A DNA stretch of 64,000 nucleotides from Plectrocnemia conspersa (GCA_009617715.1 VTFK01000435.1:62001-126000), one strand, 5' to 3'; shown: positions 35,400 through 48,500, counted from the stretch's first letter. Notes: generated by a model from the letters alone, not told the origin. A program made the numbers and translations.

Positions 35400-37525
35400 T
35401 TTTGACACTATTTTCTTGTAATTTATGTTGTTTGTATTCATTTATTATTAGTATTTTACCTATAAAAAAAATATATGTCGTTTCCTTGAAGAGCTTACTA
35501 TATATCTAAGTAATTTGTTTTGACAATTAGGATTAAATACTTCTTAAAAATATGATAAATTTAAAAATCAAGATAATTTTATAAATATATTTTATCTCAT
35601 ACTTTATCTGATAAAACAATAGTTTCTGAGATCGCAGGGCACAACATCAAATAACAATTACGTATTGTATGTTATTAGTTAAACTAGCATGAATATTGCT
35701 ATTTCATTTTTTTGTGTTTATATTATTTTATTACGTTTTTAATAATTTTTTAATTAAGTCATAGTTTCAAACCATTGTTATATTTTGCCGTTTAATTATA
35801 AAATATGTTCCGTACGTTTGAAATCGTGGCAATTGCAGCTTTTGTGTTTGTTTATTATTTTTACAGTTAAACCAAACGCAGTTGCCAATTATGGGACAAT
35901 AAAATAAACTGTTTTTTATGGTTATCAGCATCGATCTACGCTCATGTCAGCTATGTTGTTATCAAGTTTAATAGCATTGGGTCACGATACATTCAGACCT
36001 ACTAGGTATTTTAAACGTGACCTGCTAAAATGGCACACGTGACTCTAGTGTGCGAAAATTGTAAATTATTTAATATATTATCAATGTTCCGATTATATTG
36101 ATAATAATATTTTAACACAAATGATAAAAATAAAGCGTTTTACATACAAATAAATATTAAATACAAAATTAAAATGCAATATCTTTATTAAAATTACTGT
36201 CTGATTAACAAATATTTTATTAATAAGTCAGATTAATCTTGCTAATCGCAAATTTACCATTTTGTTTGATTGAGCAAAGATGTCAAAGCACGTGTGAGGT
36301 AAAATTTGTTGCCCATCAGCTTCTTGAATGAATGTATGGATGTCTTTGTCTAAGAATTGTCTTTGTGATCTGATTTATTAGGCAATATTGAATTAAAAAA
36401 TCGATTCAGGTTGTTTCTTACATTGAATGTGATAAAAAAACATTGAAAATAAATATATATTTATTATAATAAGATTTACTAGAAAACCAAATTAAATTAA
36501 ATGCACTTTTAAGTATAGTTTGTACTACACTGTACTACGTTTTATTTCTGTAAAGTGGCAAAATATCCTCTTTATTTAAAAGGTGATTGTCCCAACCTCG
36601 TCCTGGGGAATTTCTGGTATTCTAAGGCTTTTTTAATCTTTCGATACCCAGGTATTTTATATTTTAAAAATAACAAATTAAATATATTTCAATGTTGTTT
36701 ACAAAAGCAGGTATTAAAAAACCTTTTGCTCTCACTATTTTATGATTTTAATATTATATATGGTTTTTACTTGATTGCTGACTGAAAAGATTTATTTTGA
36801 ACTTTAACTTATGATTAATGATATGATTTTAACCTGTACATATATTTTAAATTGAGTCAAATTTATTATTTATTTTTTTCTTGTTCATATTTTGTACTAA
36901 TTTTGTGTAATTTAAAAGACTGTAATTTATTAGGTATGTTTTTTAAATCTGCTTTTAAATAGTATTTTTATTAAGCTTATAATTGTTAAATAACTCATAG
37001 GTATAGAATTATTAGAGAAAATGTGTCAAAAAAAAAAAAAATCAGTATCATTTTGGTCGTTTTCTTGCGTTGCTGATTTTGTTGAAAATTCTACTCTTTT
37101 ACGATAAATTTGATTGCTATTTGTTTCAAGCGTAAAATGTCAGTCTAATTTACTTTGCATAAACCATTTACGATGTCAATTTTTTCAGTAACTTCTTGAA
37201 GTGATTCAGCAAAAAATAAAAATAATTTAGCTCTTTTGTTAGACCGCCCAATTTTCTGTCTTTTTTTTTTTGTCTTTACTGCCTATTTAAAAATATTTTT
37301 ACTAATCATAAGCTCTATTTTATGAAATAGCATCCTCGCCAAAACTAATTTATTTTAACGCACTATTTTATTTTTAATAATCAGTCACTTTAAAAATAAA
37401 TAAATTGCTGAGCGTGATAAATTGTGTCGCATATACTTGGCTATCAAATACAAACTACGCTTTCAGTATGACTGATAATTATTATGTGCATTAAAAACAA
37501 CAATAAAACATAGTACATAATCAAT
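35400..37525. other. AT-rich desert
   Basis: No element ends recognised. A 76-codon + frame (36555-36785) has no domain or promoter and is not called. Confidence 0.42.
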
Positions 37526-37533
37526 GTTGGACA

Positions 37534-39036
37534 TAGGAATTGCAATACCGGTAGTATTGGGGCAAAAATTACCGGTATTACAGTACCGATAATATTTTTT
37601 TTAAATCAAAATTAATTTGATTTATTTTAGGGAAGTCTAACGATACCAAGCAGTTCCCAGTAATTATGTTATGTAACAGAGAAATTTTTTTTAATTTTTG
37701 TTTATTACATAATTAAATAATACATTTTTATAAACATATATATTTACATTTCATTGGTTGCTGGTTAATTACCATTATCACAATTTACGATTGATTAGCT
37801 AAATTAAGAGGAATTACAAAAATAAGAATAATAAAAGAACATAAAATACGTTAAGTTTAGGTCAAAGTACATAAACACCTTTAACAAAAAAAAAAAAAAA
37901 AAAAATTTAAATTATAAATATATATTTTTAATATAAAACTCGTGGACCTGGAGCTGTTAAATTAATAGATAAAATTTATGCGTCAGAGCAAGATGTGCTT
38001 TGGCATTTTGTGTTTATATTTAAATTTGAGTTTGTTTTTGTCGTAATCACCGATTCTTGAGATTAACGGGTTAGTATGATTTCGCGGTATTTTTTTTATA
38101 ATAATTATTAGTATGGTGGTGAACATGTTCTTTAATAGTTGGAATTAAATATTTATTATGAAGTTTTTTTGAGGTTAGTATAAAAGGTGTATTATAAATT
38201 ATTTTTATAGCTTTATTTTGAACAACTTGTAGCTTAGAAAAGTTAGTATTACACGTATTACTCCACACTGGGCAGGCGTAAGTCATTGCCGGTCTGATTA
38301 ATTGCTTATATAATAGAATTTTATTTTTAGTATTTAGCGCACTTTTTCGATTAAAAATTGGTTTTAACGCCGCAATAACAGAGAAATGATCGCGCCGCCG
38401 CGGCCTGCCGGCTCCTTTTTTATGATAGGGATAACAAAAGCAGCTATTGCATACATTAAATTCTTTCGCATATTTGTACATTTTTATCTCCATTTTGAAA
38501 TATTTTTACCCAAATAGTCTACGGAATATGCTTCACTAAAAAAAAGTACTAATTACTAACATTAAATATGTAGCAATAATTATATTTAAATAAAAAACGT
38601 ACTTGAACAATTTACGTAAAATGTATGTTTTTTTCGTAGAAAAAACATAAAATGTTATCTTTTTTCTGCTATCAACTAAAAATAGATTGTACTAGACGAT
38701 ATAATTGAAATAAGCGATAATTAAAATATTTCAACGTTTGTTTTTTTACATCAAACTTGATTTATCTTTTTTTTAAGTAAATAAATATGAAAAATATCAT
38801 CTTATTTTTTATTATTTTGACAACTAAATACGTTACGTCATTAGTACACAAAAAATGTTTTAATTTTGTAAAACACTATATATTAATATTTTTCACTACT
38901 ATCACTACTATTTTTTTATTAATATTTTTCCGGTCCATTAATTAAAATGTCAATACCGATAATAACGGTATTGTTAGTGTTGTTATCTCTCTCTGTAATA
39001 CCGGTATAGAAAGATCCGTTATTGTTGCAATCTCTA
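37534..39036. mobile_element. Non-autonomous hAT element with 8-bp target duplication
   Basis: The element starts TAGGAATTGCAATACCGG and ends, read on the other strand, TAGAGATTGCAACAATAACGG. It is flanked by GTTGGACA (37526-37533) and GTTTGACA (39037-39044), an 8-bp duplication with one change. An 8-bp duplication and short TAG-type ends are typical of the hAT superfamily. Both ends carry subterminal ACCGGTA/TACCGATAAT repeats in both orientations, which usually bind the transposase. No transposase is left; the interior holds a Jockey LINE fragment and a 20-base poly-A run (37886-37905). Confidence 0.78.
38071..38420 (-). pseudogene. Jockey-clade LINE fragment inside the hAT element
   Basis: A - strand frame (38071-38493) encodes the region after the reverse transcriptase. 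It reads HFSVIAALKPIFNRKSALN, then KNKILLYKQLIRPAMTYACP (the Jockey IRPxxTYxxPVW motif), then LQVVQNKAIKIIYNTPF and a short His/Asn-rich end. Homology begins at about residue 32 of the frame, so the 5' truncation point is near 38400. GC-rich sequence at 38390-38415 marks the junction. It is related to the full-length LINE at 49.6-54.0 kb but clearly a different subfamily. Confidence 0.82.
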
Positions 39037-39049
39037 GTTTGACAATTAT

Positions 39050-40500
39050 AAATGCACCGAAGCTAATCTCCAAAGCAAATTTAAGTTATCTTGTATCTAA
39101 CGAATAATCAGTTATTAATTTATTGGTTCTTAATATTTTTGATTCGTCATCATAAATTTAATATAAAAATACACAAAAATTAGTTTCTGTGTTAATGTCA
39201 TTTGTATTATAATAGAAAAAAATTGTGTAGCTTTATTTAATATTTGTAGCATTCCAGTGCATGCTAATAGCTATTTTATTAACTGTGAATCTACATCAAT
39301 AGTAGTTAAATTATTAAATTTTATTCTTCTAGAACATATATTTAATTATGCAGTTTCCAAAAATAGGTGATATATAGGATAGTAGTTTTAATTAAAAAAT
39401 ACATATGTATTTATTTTTTAATTTAATAATAAACGTCATGAGGTTAGATTATATATCTCTTGTCTTGATAAATATGTATATAAGAAATATTAATATCAAA
39501 ATAAAATATGCCCTTTTGGTTTCCCAATAAAATAAATCGCATTATACACCCTACGAACCAAATAACGAATATCGACAGCAACAAAGAACCGCCATATGTT
39601 TCCGTCCTAAATAACGACCTTTCACTCCTATACAATATTTTTCTCGTTTCGCTTTCAAATACTGATCTATTTAGTCCATTACCTGTCTTAATTAATTAGC
39701 ACTGTGAATAATACTTAACCTTTGTTGATATGTATAGTAAAATAAAATCAAGTAGTAAAGTAATTATGGAATAGAGCGACCTTTAGCACAATCTAAAATT
39801 CTTATTTAATTTGAGAAAAATAAGACTATTTCAACTTTAAACCAAACAAAAAACTAGGGAGAATTATCATTTTCACTTTAGGAAAACGTTTTGGAGTAGT
39901 AATATTGGATGTGGCGCGTACCAATTTTGTTTCAAAGAGGGAGAGAGAGAGAGCATCTGCTGAATGTAACTGAGTAACTGCGCAGGGTAAGCGATATGCC
40001 TCAATAAAAGCTATATGAGATATTTCAATTGAATTTTGATATGGGGTAGAGTGTAAGGGTATAACGTCATTAAGAGTATGCACTCGTTGCGGTTCGTTAT
40101 TTCTAGAAGCATTATAGTGTGCATCTTGCCTTAGCGAAATCCACTATATAACACAATGTAAACAGCAAGGTTATTAAGCTTATGATATATTATTAGATTA
40201 AATAAGTAAATAGTTTTAATAGGTGCAAAAATTAAACTCTTATATTTATAGTAGTAAAAAATTGTATTTGTATAGCTGCAATATATTTTAATATATTAAA
40301 TTCATTAGATTATTGATATTTTATATTGTTCTGAACTTCGTGTCAAGAGTGTTTATTTTCTTGTATAAGAAAAAAAAAATGTTTTTATTTAATTTAAATC
40401 ATATTGAATTATAAGTTTGATTAATCATTACATATAAGGTTTTTTATTATTTTAATATTCTTATAGATAAATACTGTACAGATAAAACCAAGGTCTTGCA
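39050..40500. other. AT-rich DNA, short unrecognised frames only
   Basis: Frames at 39508-39699 (+), 39444-39635 (-) and 39826-40083 (-) have no domain, membrane segment or promoter. A GAGAGAGAGAG tract lies near 39941. Nothing called. Confidence 0.4.
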
Positions 40501-40529
40501 GTGTCATATATTGATTGTAAGTTGTAATA

Positions 40530-40655
40530 CTAGTTTATAATTAATAATATAAATGTTATTGATTTACAGATTTTTATTTCAGTTTAGTGTCTTACTACTT
40601 ACTTAGTGGTTGTTGACTGTGTTTACTTGGTTGTAACGCATTATTTACAATAAAA
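40530..40655. repeat. Dispersed repeat E, copy 2
   Basis: TAGTTTATAATTAATAATAT, then ATGTTATT, CTTACTTAGTGGTTGTTGAC and GTTGTAACGCATT match 4.50-4.58 kb in the same order. About 30 extra bases sit in the middle relative to that copy. Confidence 0.5.
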
Positions 40656-40789
40656 TAAATATTATTTGAATTTAATTTTAATGAAGCGCAAAGAATTGCA
40701 TTTAAAATTTATAAATTTTATCCGATAGCTAAGCTTTCCTAGTCATTACTCCTTTAAACAAAGATAGTATCAATTGCAAAACGACAATA

Positions 40790-41165
40790 CGCCTAATCCG
40801 CATATTGCTAGGACCTTATTGGCAATACTAAATTTTATTGCCGGTGCAGCGCGTTCAAATTTTACTGTTAAATTTACGACTTCGGGCCCAGTTACAAATG
40901 CTCCCTAGTTGCAATTTGAAAGATTTACCGCACGAAAACGTATATCGGTTATTATCGGAACAGATTTAACTGATATATTAATAGACACAATAGATTAGCG
41001 TTTAGATTGCGGCTTCGGATTCGATGTAACGAACGTAATTCGTATTTATAATCCACTAGTGTGTAATACAGAAGCGAACGCGTGCAAGCCGATAGGTGTA
41101 TCATCAAGCTGTGTTTAACGATAAACGTTGGATTATGTTGTGACATATCGACATTGGACTCTTGA
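40790..41165. other. GC-richer island, candidate regulatory DNA
   Basis: Holds CTAATCCGCATATTGC, CCGGTGCAGCGCGTTC and a GACTTCGGGCCCAG block. No frame of note. Confidence 0.28.
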
Positions 41166-41169
41166 GTAC

Positions 41170-41785
41170 ATTTACTGAAATATGATTGAATCAGTCAAAA
41201 TATGCAAACTGAAGATATGTGTTATTTAAAGAATGTTACGGTTCGATACAGTTTTGCATTATTTTTTTACATATTTAATGATTCATGATACATAAACCAA
41301 TAAATATATGCATCTATATATCATAACGATTGTAATTATAGTTGCCATCTGGTCCTGTGCCCAATTCTGATCCCTACCAACGTACGTGTTAGGGATATGG
41401 CGGACCCGTTTGACCGTGTATATAACGCGGTATCAAAACCGTATTAAACACAGCTAACTTCACTACATCATGATGCTCAGACCACTACAACAAAATTTGT
41501 TGCCCTCTGTTGTACTTTGATCTCGCCTTCTGAATGAGCAATTTCATTTAAAAATATCATTTTAGCTTCTTTATTTACCATATCATAGTCTACCTGATAC
41601 GTCAGTCTTTTATAAACTATATATTTATCCTGTTTCTCTGATATTCGAAATATGATATTTTGTTAATATATCATTTAACGCTTCTCTTCAGTTGTTGTTA
41701 AAACATACTATTCGTATATAATTATAGAAAATTGATGAGATACTCGTTGTGTATTTTTTTCCCTCAGTTAATTTTCCACGAAATC
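41170..41785. other. AT-rich DNA with a small GC-rich patch
   Basis: 41342-41440 contains a short inverted pair, ATCCCTA and TAGGGAT, around CAACGTACGTG. Otherwise nothing recognised. Confidence 0.4.
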
Positions 41786-41789
41786 GCGT

Positions 41790-42110
41790 TTTCATGAAAA
41801 ATAATACTTTATGAGATCATCGCACTGGGATATACGATCCAATCTGCTCAGATCAGGTTCTGCCTACACCATAAAAATATCCGTAATGGAATATATTATA
41901 TTGTATATACACGAAGGCATCGATTCATTCGTGAAATGTATCGCCGAAAGTTTCCGCGGATCCGTTTTCAGGCCATTTCACATTTTTTATACTTTCGTAC
42001 GGAAAACTCTGTAGGAAAACTTATAAATTGTTTCACATATAATTTTCATCATGGCCGGCGAGGGTGGAGATGTTTCAGGGGTTGTTTTTTTGGGGCTGAA
42101 GTATCGATTT
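41790..42110. other. GC-richer island, candidate regulatory DNA
   Basis: Contains ATACGATCC, TTTCCGCGGATCCG and ATGGCCGGCGAGGG. Two short overlapping + frames show no product. Confidence 0.25.
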
Positions 42111-42114
42111 CAAC

Positions 42115-43335
42115 ACGTATGAAAAATACTTTGAAAGGTTATCTAATTTTAAATTAGCTGAAAAAATACACGGCGGAAAATAAGTTATTTTAACGTTAGA
42201 CAAGGTTAAACACACAAAGTTTTCTTCTCGCTATATTATTTTTCCTGTATTTTAATATGTTTTATTATTCTTTCACATAGTTTGGAATGTATTAATTTAT
42301 ATTATATTGTATATTCTAAGAAATACTTATTTTTATAATATGTATAAATTTTTATCAAACATTATTATTAAAAATACAATCTTTAATTTTGATATTTATA
42401 CCAAAAATCTTAATACATATGTATGTAAATTATTAAATTATTTTATTTTAACAAAAAAATTTGGCAAAATTCATGAGTTATGAACACGTTCGTTTTTGAA
42501 AAAAAAATATTATATATTATAATTATGAGCATATAAATATTAATTATAGGCTTGAGTGAAGTTGGAATGGTAGGTCATGGAAGTTGGTGATTCTTCGCTG
42601 GCGTGTCGAATTGTATTATTGTCGTCGTGATCTGTTCTAGTGGCAATGCATATCTTAACTCATCTTTGCTTGTATCTCTTTTGCTTCTCTCACTGCATCT
42701 TTGCCTTTGTGACTGTGTAACACATATTTTATAATGCTGGTCTATCTCTTGGGAGCCGCAGCTTAAGATATTTGCGAGTTAATTTTATCGCCTATTGGAC
42801 ACACCTACAAAATGTGTTCATTTAAAAGAGAAAAGGTCTTGATGGTCACTATAGCGATCAGTGCAGGGCAGAATAAATTGTCTAGCATGCGTTCTTTATG
42901 ATTGATTAACGTTTTAAGATGGATTTGTTATTAGATAATTCAAGCAATATTTCCGATTAATAATACAATTGTTTGGTCATAAGATGTCTATTCCATTGTT
43001 GTATATATAGTTTATGTAGAACCGACTTTCGAGACTTCTAATTTTTCCTTTCGTTTGTTAGAATGTTGTATAGGTGATTGAAACCCAACAATATTATTTT
43101 TTTAATAAAAAAAATTGTTTTTTTTTCTAATAGTACAAAAAGAGAGTTTATCTTAACACACATTATTAGGGTTTACTATTTTTTTATTCGACACACATGA
43201 TTATTATTTTAAAAGTACGCACTGATTACAAATTCTATGTTTTAATAGGTAATCTCAAAATAAATGAAATTAAAAAAATTTTCATTATTAAAAATCACTT
43301 TACAATGTTAATTTTTATTTGAGAAATATTCCTGT
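42115..43335. other. AT-rich DNA with a mixed-composition patch at 42.55-42.83 kb
   Basis: The patch at 42550-42830 has balanced composition and TC-rich runs, but no frame, ends or repeat partner. It may be an old transposon piece. Confidence 0.35.
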
Positions 43336-43338
43336 AAC

Positions 43339-44985
43339 CAGCGTTGGGCTGCCAATTTTTTTTTACTAGATGTTTTGAACCTTTAAATGAAACTCCCCGT
43401 GAAAAAAATTCAACACTAAGATATTTTCTCTAGATAATTTAAAAATTAATAAAAAGTTTAAAATGTGTCTATTTTTAACTTATTTATTTTTCATTAATAA
43501 TATATTATTCTTGTAGAAACGACCCTTAAGCACTTTTTTTAGTTAATAAACTTGAAGAACTTTTTTCGAGTATAAAACTAGTAAAAATAAAGTAATGAAA
43601 CAAAGGGTAAAAAATTAAAAATATAAAATAAATCAATTTAATTTCCATATGGCTGCTTCGTTATCAGGTATCTGTTGCTATTCTATGATGATTGTAAATC
43701 CAACTAATAACATATGGAACAGGATCCCAATCAGACAAAGGCTTCCCCAGTAAATTGATACTCATCAAATTTGAGATGTGGTCTACGATATGATTGCATC
43801 TCAACCTTGTACATATCACATTCATTAAACTTAAGTCTCGTTAAGCTTCTGAACTTCCAATTGCAATTCTATCTGATATTTTTTTCGTATTCGTTATTGT
43901 ACACGTCTGCATCAACTAAGTCGCGAAAATCATTAATGTCTATTTCAGTTTTTAAGATTTCATCCAATTTTTATTTTTTGTTTACCTTCCCAATGTCATC
44001 GAATGGCCAAGTAAAATAAAAAATATATAATTTAGATCATTCGTAAATTCATCATTGAAAATGTGCTGCAGATAATAATCGCTGTTTCAAGTTATGGGTC
44101 ACACTATTTGACAATTTATCTCTGGGAAGAGAGTTAAATTTATAGTCATTTTTAAAAGGATTATTTTTAACTTTTTTCGAAAAAATTGCGTTTTTCACTC
44201 GTTTTTCAAAATCACTTTATTGATATATTAAATGGTTTTATTAATTCATCAGTTTTATTTAGATTAATTGATCTGGATTGTAGTATATTTTAAAGTAAAG
44301 ATAGTTCCCCTTAAATATCAATACATAGCGGCAAATATTTAATGAAGTATTTATTTAATAAATATGATTGTGAAAAATATTTATACAGTGCAGGGTAATA
44401 AGCCTTTCACTGCCCATCGAGGACTTAGCACCCAACAAATTTTATTTATTTTTATGTTTATTTCTTCCTCTTTATTTTCGAATTAGGCTTGATTTTATTA
44501 GAATAATAAAAAATTTAATAGATTCGGTCCAAAAATATTTTGAAATAATTTACCTCTTGTATTTCATTTATAGAATCATCTAGTGGCAATTTATTTTAGC
44601 AATACCATATAATAACATTAGGATACATTTGGATTACTTTTGCGGCTTTTTCTGATTTTATATGCATTATCTGAACAGAAAGCTATGAGATTTTTTTTCT
44701 AAATAAACATTATCAAATCCATATTCAGTTAAACAGCCTATCAACGTTTTAAAACTATGTTCCGCTGTCGTGATATTATTTTTTCAAATCAAAAAAATCA
44801 TTACTGGTTCAGTTGCGGATTTTATTGAACACTAAAAAATAAATATAGTACATTTTTTAGAAAGTCTTAAAGCTGTATCAACTGTTTAGCAATTTCCAAT
44901 ATCAACAAAAATTTTAACGAGTTGAATCTTCGATTGTATATTTTTTATATTATCACAAATAATGTTTAAATTTATTTATTTAGTA
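43339..44985 (-). pseudogene. Decayed hAT transposase (ZBED/KIAA1586-like)
   Basis: Read on the - strand from about 44985 down, pieces of one protein appear in order across several frames. The first is SFKTLIGCLTEYGFDNVYLE (near 44750-44700), then NVIIWYC-L-NCH, INEIQEVNYF and LDRIYKFFHYSNKIKP. GPRWA-like sequence follows, then LEVQKLNET and GKPLSDWDPVPYVISW (near 43700). This order matches the KIAA1586-like branch of hAT transposases (RNase-H fold, then the C-terminal dimerisation region). CAGCGTTGGGC at 43339 looks like the 3' terminal repeat; the 5' terminal repeat was not found. Many stops and indels make it an old relic. Confidence 0.72.
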
Positions 44986-44989
44986 ATAC

Positions 44990-45130
44990 ATTTTTTTATA
45001 AATCATATATATTTTTTAAGTCAGTGACTGATTATAAAAATTTAAGTGCCCCTTTATTATGTTATTTACACCGTCAAAATATTACTTAAAATATAATTTT
45101 AATCATTTCAAAGAATAAAAATAGATATTT
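44990..45130. other. AT-rich spacer
   Basis: Possible remains of the hAT 5' end; nothing recognised. Confidence 0.35.
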
Positions 45131-45134
45131 TATT

Positions 45135-45625
45135 ATACGCACACCACCGAGAAGGTCTTTCGTCGTCCTAAAATAAGCCTCGCTAATGAAAAATGGCTAA
45201 TTGGAAAACGGAAAAGGGGTTCGCTAATTTCCCTTAAGAATATCAGAATAATATTATATTACGCGAGGCCTGCATATAAATTAAATTTTACAATACAAAA
45301 GCCCTAGGGTGCTCGCTCATTACGGAGCAATCAGAAGCTTGCACAAGTTCACTCTGAAAAATCAAATAAGCGCCGACGAAAGCACTATATACGCATACCT
45401 AGGGGCTGTTAAATTAACATCGATCTGGATGCCGGACCTCGATCAACGTCATCCCTTTTCGTGTGCCATTTGCGAATAGAAGCAGATAGTATGTATAATG
45501 GTGAATGGTGGGTACTGATGGCAGAGAGGCCCTTTGTTTCGCGACCTTTGAATTAAAACGCCAATGGTCCGAGTGTATTGTAGCCGTTTGGTCAGAACTC
45601 GCAATATAGCAAATATGTGGAGTGA
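45135..45625. other. GC-richer island, candidate regulatory DNA
   Basis: Contains CTCATTACGGAGC, AACATCGATCTGGATGCC and GAGGCCTGCATATAAATTAA. No frame of note. Confidence 0.3.
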
Positions 45626-45629
45626 ATAT

Positions 45630-46985
45630 TGGTTTATAATGGAATGTGCAAGGATTTGATTAAATTATGATTGGATTGCTGAGATGAGTTGACGGGACAA
45701 TCAAAATCTGGCCATTTATTCAATGTTGAAAGGCGACATATAATAGTTACAGACTAATATCTAAAGCTGGTTCATACGTGTCATTTCTTTATATTATTAA
45801 TTCTACAAAATTATTATTAAAAATAGTGCTTATCATGGGTAATATAAGTTTGTATGTCTTAACCCATTTGTGTATTATTAATAATTTATCAAGAATATAT
45901 ATATATGTATGTATATATACAAAGAAAAATACAATCATATTTATTTAAATATTTACTTTGGGAACATTACAATACACTTCGTCTGAATTTTACAAGGTTT
46001 GATCATTAAATTCATATTACAAATTTAAATTTATTTTTTATGCGCATCCTGTATTTTTTCTCGTACATTATTTATGAGGTGAGCGATTTGCGCTTTTGAC
46101 GCACTGCCGTCTAGACGCGTCGTTTCATTTTTCTTATATATTTATATTAGATATGTTCGTATCTTTGATATATACATATGTGATTTTTTCGTTGCCTCCC
46201 TTTGTTCTTTGTTATTTTATTTATTTTTCTTTTCGAACTTCACGTCAAAACGTCTCACACGTTCGGCTAAAGTGCGCATATTGGAAATGTAGAATATTCT
46301 CACTATACCTTGTACATCTATATATAATATTATATATATATCTAAATAACATAATATAGGCACACAAAAATATTGCATCAAACTTAAATGAAGCTTTTTA
46401 CATATTCATATTGATAATATAATAAATATGTATTGCAATAGTAACTGAATAAAAACATAAATAAAAGCCAAAGGCGTCGGATATAAAATAATGGCATCGA
46501 TTCTGATTATGTGCTTGTTGACCCTTAATCTTTTCTTGGGCTTGACCGTCTTACTTACAACTTGGTCTTAACAATTCACTAATATTATACTTCATAATTC
46601 ATTTTACATGTAGCACTACTTGAAAATAATTTTGGACGTCTTAAGTTAGGATAAGTAGAATCTAAAATTATTCAGATAACGGAAATAGATCCCTTGGTAA
46701 ATAAAATATAAATCAATGGTTTTATGGAAATGATAAAATATAATGGTATGTTAAATTTTTATTTAGAAACCAATATTTCAAATGATGATTTATTGTATTT
46801 TTTTTTTATTTGGGATGTATATTGACTCAATTTGTTGAAAATAAAATTAGTTAAAAGATTTTTTTATACAAAGACAAATTAAAACATGCATTTTTTATCT
46901 ATCTAAATTTCTTGAGAATTCTTAAAATTTAGATTCATATTTTCTATAATTTCGTATTTCACAGAAAATGTGTAACAAACACGAA
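45630..46985. other. AT-rich DNA, no gene called
   Basis: An 87-codon hydrophobic + frame (46096-46359) has no promoter, start context or family and reads into TA-rich sequence. It is probably chance. Confidence 0.38.
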
Positions 46986-46989
46986 AAAT

Positions 46990-47300
46990 TTTTTTTTTTT
47001 TTTTAAAAACCAAGTTTTTTTAAAGCTGTTCAGTTCAGTCCACATAAGTCTTACAGAGGTTTTCCATCTTTTGCTTGAGATTTACGAAAAGGCACGTGCC
47101 TTCTAATAGTCTCTCTGGAGCGCGTGCGGGAGCCAAAATTCTGTAGATGGTCTGCCGCCTGGGCTTCGCCCTTGCCTGATGGTCCCCTTTAAATAATACA
47201 ATAATTTGCAGAAAAGCGCCTATTAAAGGCCATGAATAGCTGCGCCATGAAAAGCTGTCTCCTAGAGAGAATGCTTGAGCCATAGTGCTTACGCTTCTTC
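46990..47300. other. GC-richer island with a GGGC-UUCG-CCC hairpin
   Basis: An 82-codon - strand frame (47035-47283) covers the island but shows no domain. CTGGGCTTCGCCCTTG near 47159-47175 would form a small UUCG-loop hairpin in RNA. Both flanks are poly-T and poly-A (46988-47004 and 47301-47310). The island between opposite homopolymers could be an inserted retro-element. Confidence 0.32.
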
Positions 47301-47304
47301 ACAA

Positions 47305-47955
47305 AAAAAAACGTTGTTGAGGGGTCTTTTAGTAACTACAAGTCTTAGATGTTAGGTTAATAATCTGAATATATATTGTTTTAGAAATTTTAAAAGAAAA
47401 AAATAATTAACGTTTTAAGCCATTTTTTCAAAAGAAAATAATATATGACCTTATAGAGAAAAACACAAAGGATTGGTTTGAAATTAGGGTATAATTAGTT
47501 ATTGTATCTTTGTGGCCAAAAATATTGTTTTACAGTATTATTTACCTAATAAAAATGATTTTTGCATAATTAAAGTATTATTAGTGATTTAATTGTTCAA
47601 TTAATATTATATTATACCTTAAAAATAAATCTAAAAATAATAAATATGTTACTTTATTTATTTTTGCTCGATTTTTTTAGAGATCAGACGCTCATCTAGG
47701 TTCACCTTACTCATCGTTTAAAAAGTCTTAGTTACTTAGACTCTAAGTAACATGACCCGTAATTACCGCCTTGCCGGTTTTATTTACGATCCTTCTTCAT
47801 TCACTTGATCTCATTGACACTAACAATATATGCAATCTCTTTAAAATAAATACGATTTTTAGTAGATATTTAATTAATATATGCACACAAATAAACATTA
47901 TAATATTTATATTCATTAAAAGTATGGCAGAGTATATAAAATTGCCATAACTCAA
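47305..47955. other. AT-rich DNA with a 21-bp perfect palindrome
   Basis: GTTACTTAGA-C-TCTAAGTAAC at 47731-47751 is a perfect palindrome around one central base, a form typical of a dimeric DNA-binding site. Otherwise nothing recognised. Confidence 0.45.
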
Positions 47956-47959
47956 AACC

Positions 47960-48500
47960 AGAGGCAAAAGTTCAAAATTTTTATAATTTACAACGCCTCG
48001 GCGCGTGTTGCGCAGTCGGGAAATTAAAAGCCGGACAAAAGCCTCGAGTCTCTCGCTTTTCTTATGCTGCGCATGCGCATTAGTGTGCACATGTATATTT
48101 TTACTGAATTAAAATTTACACTCGAAACCCAGCGCCCTCGTGCGTCGTATAAGCCCGTCGTTAATGAAACATAATGCAGGCCTAGTTGTTCGGAGTAAAT
48201 AAGATTTACGCTAAGGCGAAGTTATTGTTATTCGCTAATAAAAGTTTTAATAAAACCGAAATTTACGACCGACCGAGACTGAGATGTGTTTTTCTTTGGA
48301 TGACAAACAAACAAAAACAAACTCTCGACTCAAGCGCTCATCGATCGCGCCTGAGTCGAGGAAAAGTTGCGTAAATATTTTAACCGTCTTACATAGTAAG
48401 CTTCGAGCGCACCAGTGCGACATGCGACGCAGGACTAATTTAGTGTAGCAATTTAATCTCGGACGCTGCTGCAATGGTGCAGTGACGTAAAATTTAAAAA
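47960..48500. other. GC-richer island, candidate regulatory DNA
   Basis: Contains CTCGGCGCGTGTTGCGC, ATGCTGCGCATGCGC (an NRF1-like palindrome near 48064), TCATCGATCGCGCC and a GACTCGAGGC block. Overlapping frames on both strands are not convincing. Confidence 0.33.

Noticed and set aside
36555..36785. 76-codon + frame
   Set aside because: No domain, promoter or repeat partner; AT-rich chance frame.
46096..46359. 87-codon hydrophobic + frame
   Set aside because: T-rich DNA gives hydrophobic translations by default. No promoter or start context, unlike the 35-kb micropeptide.
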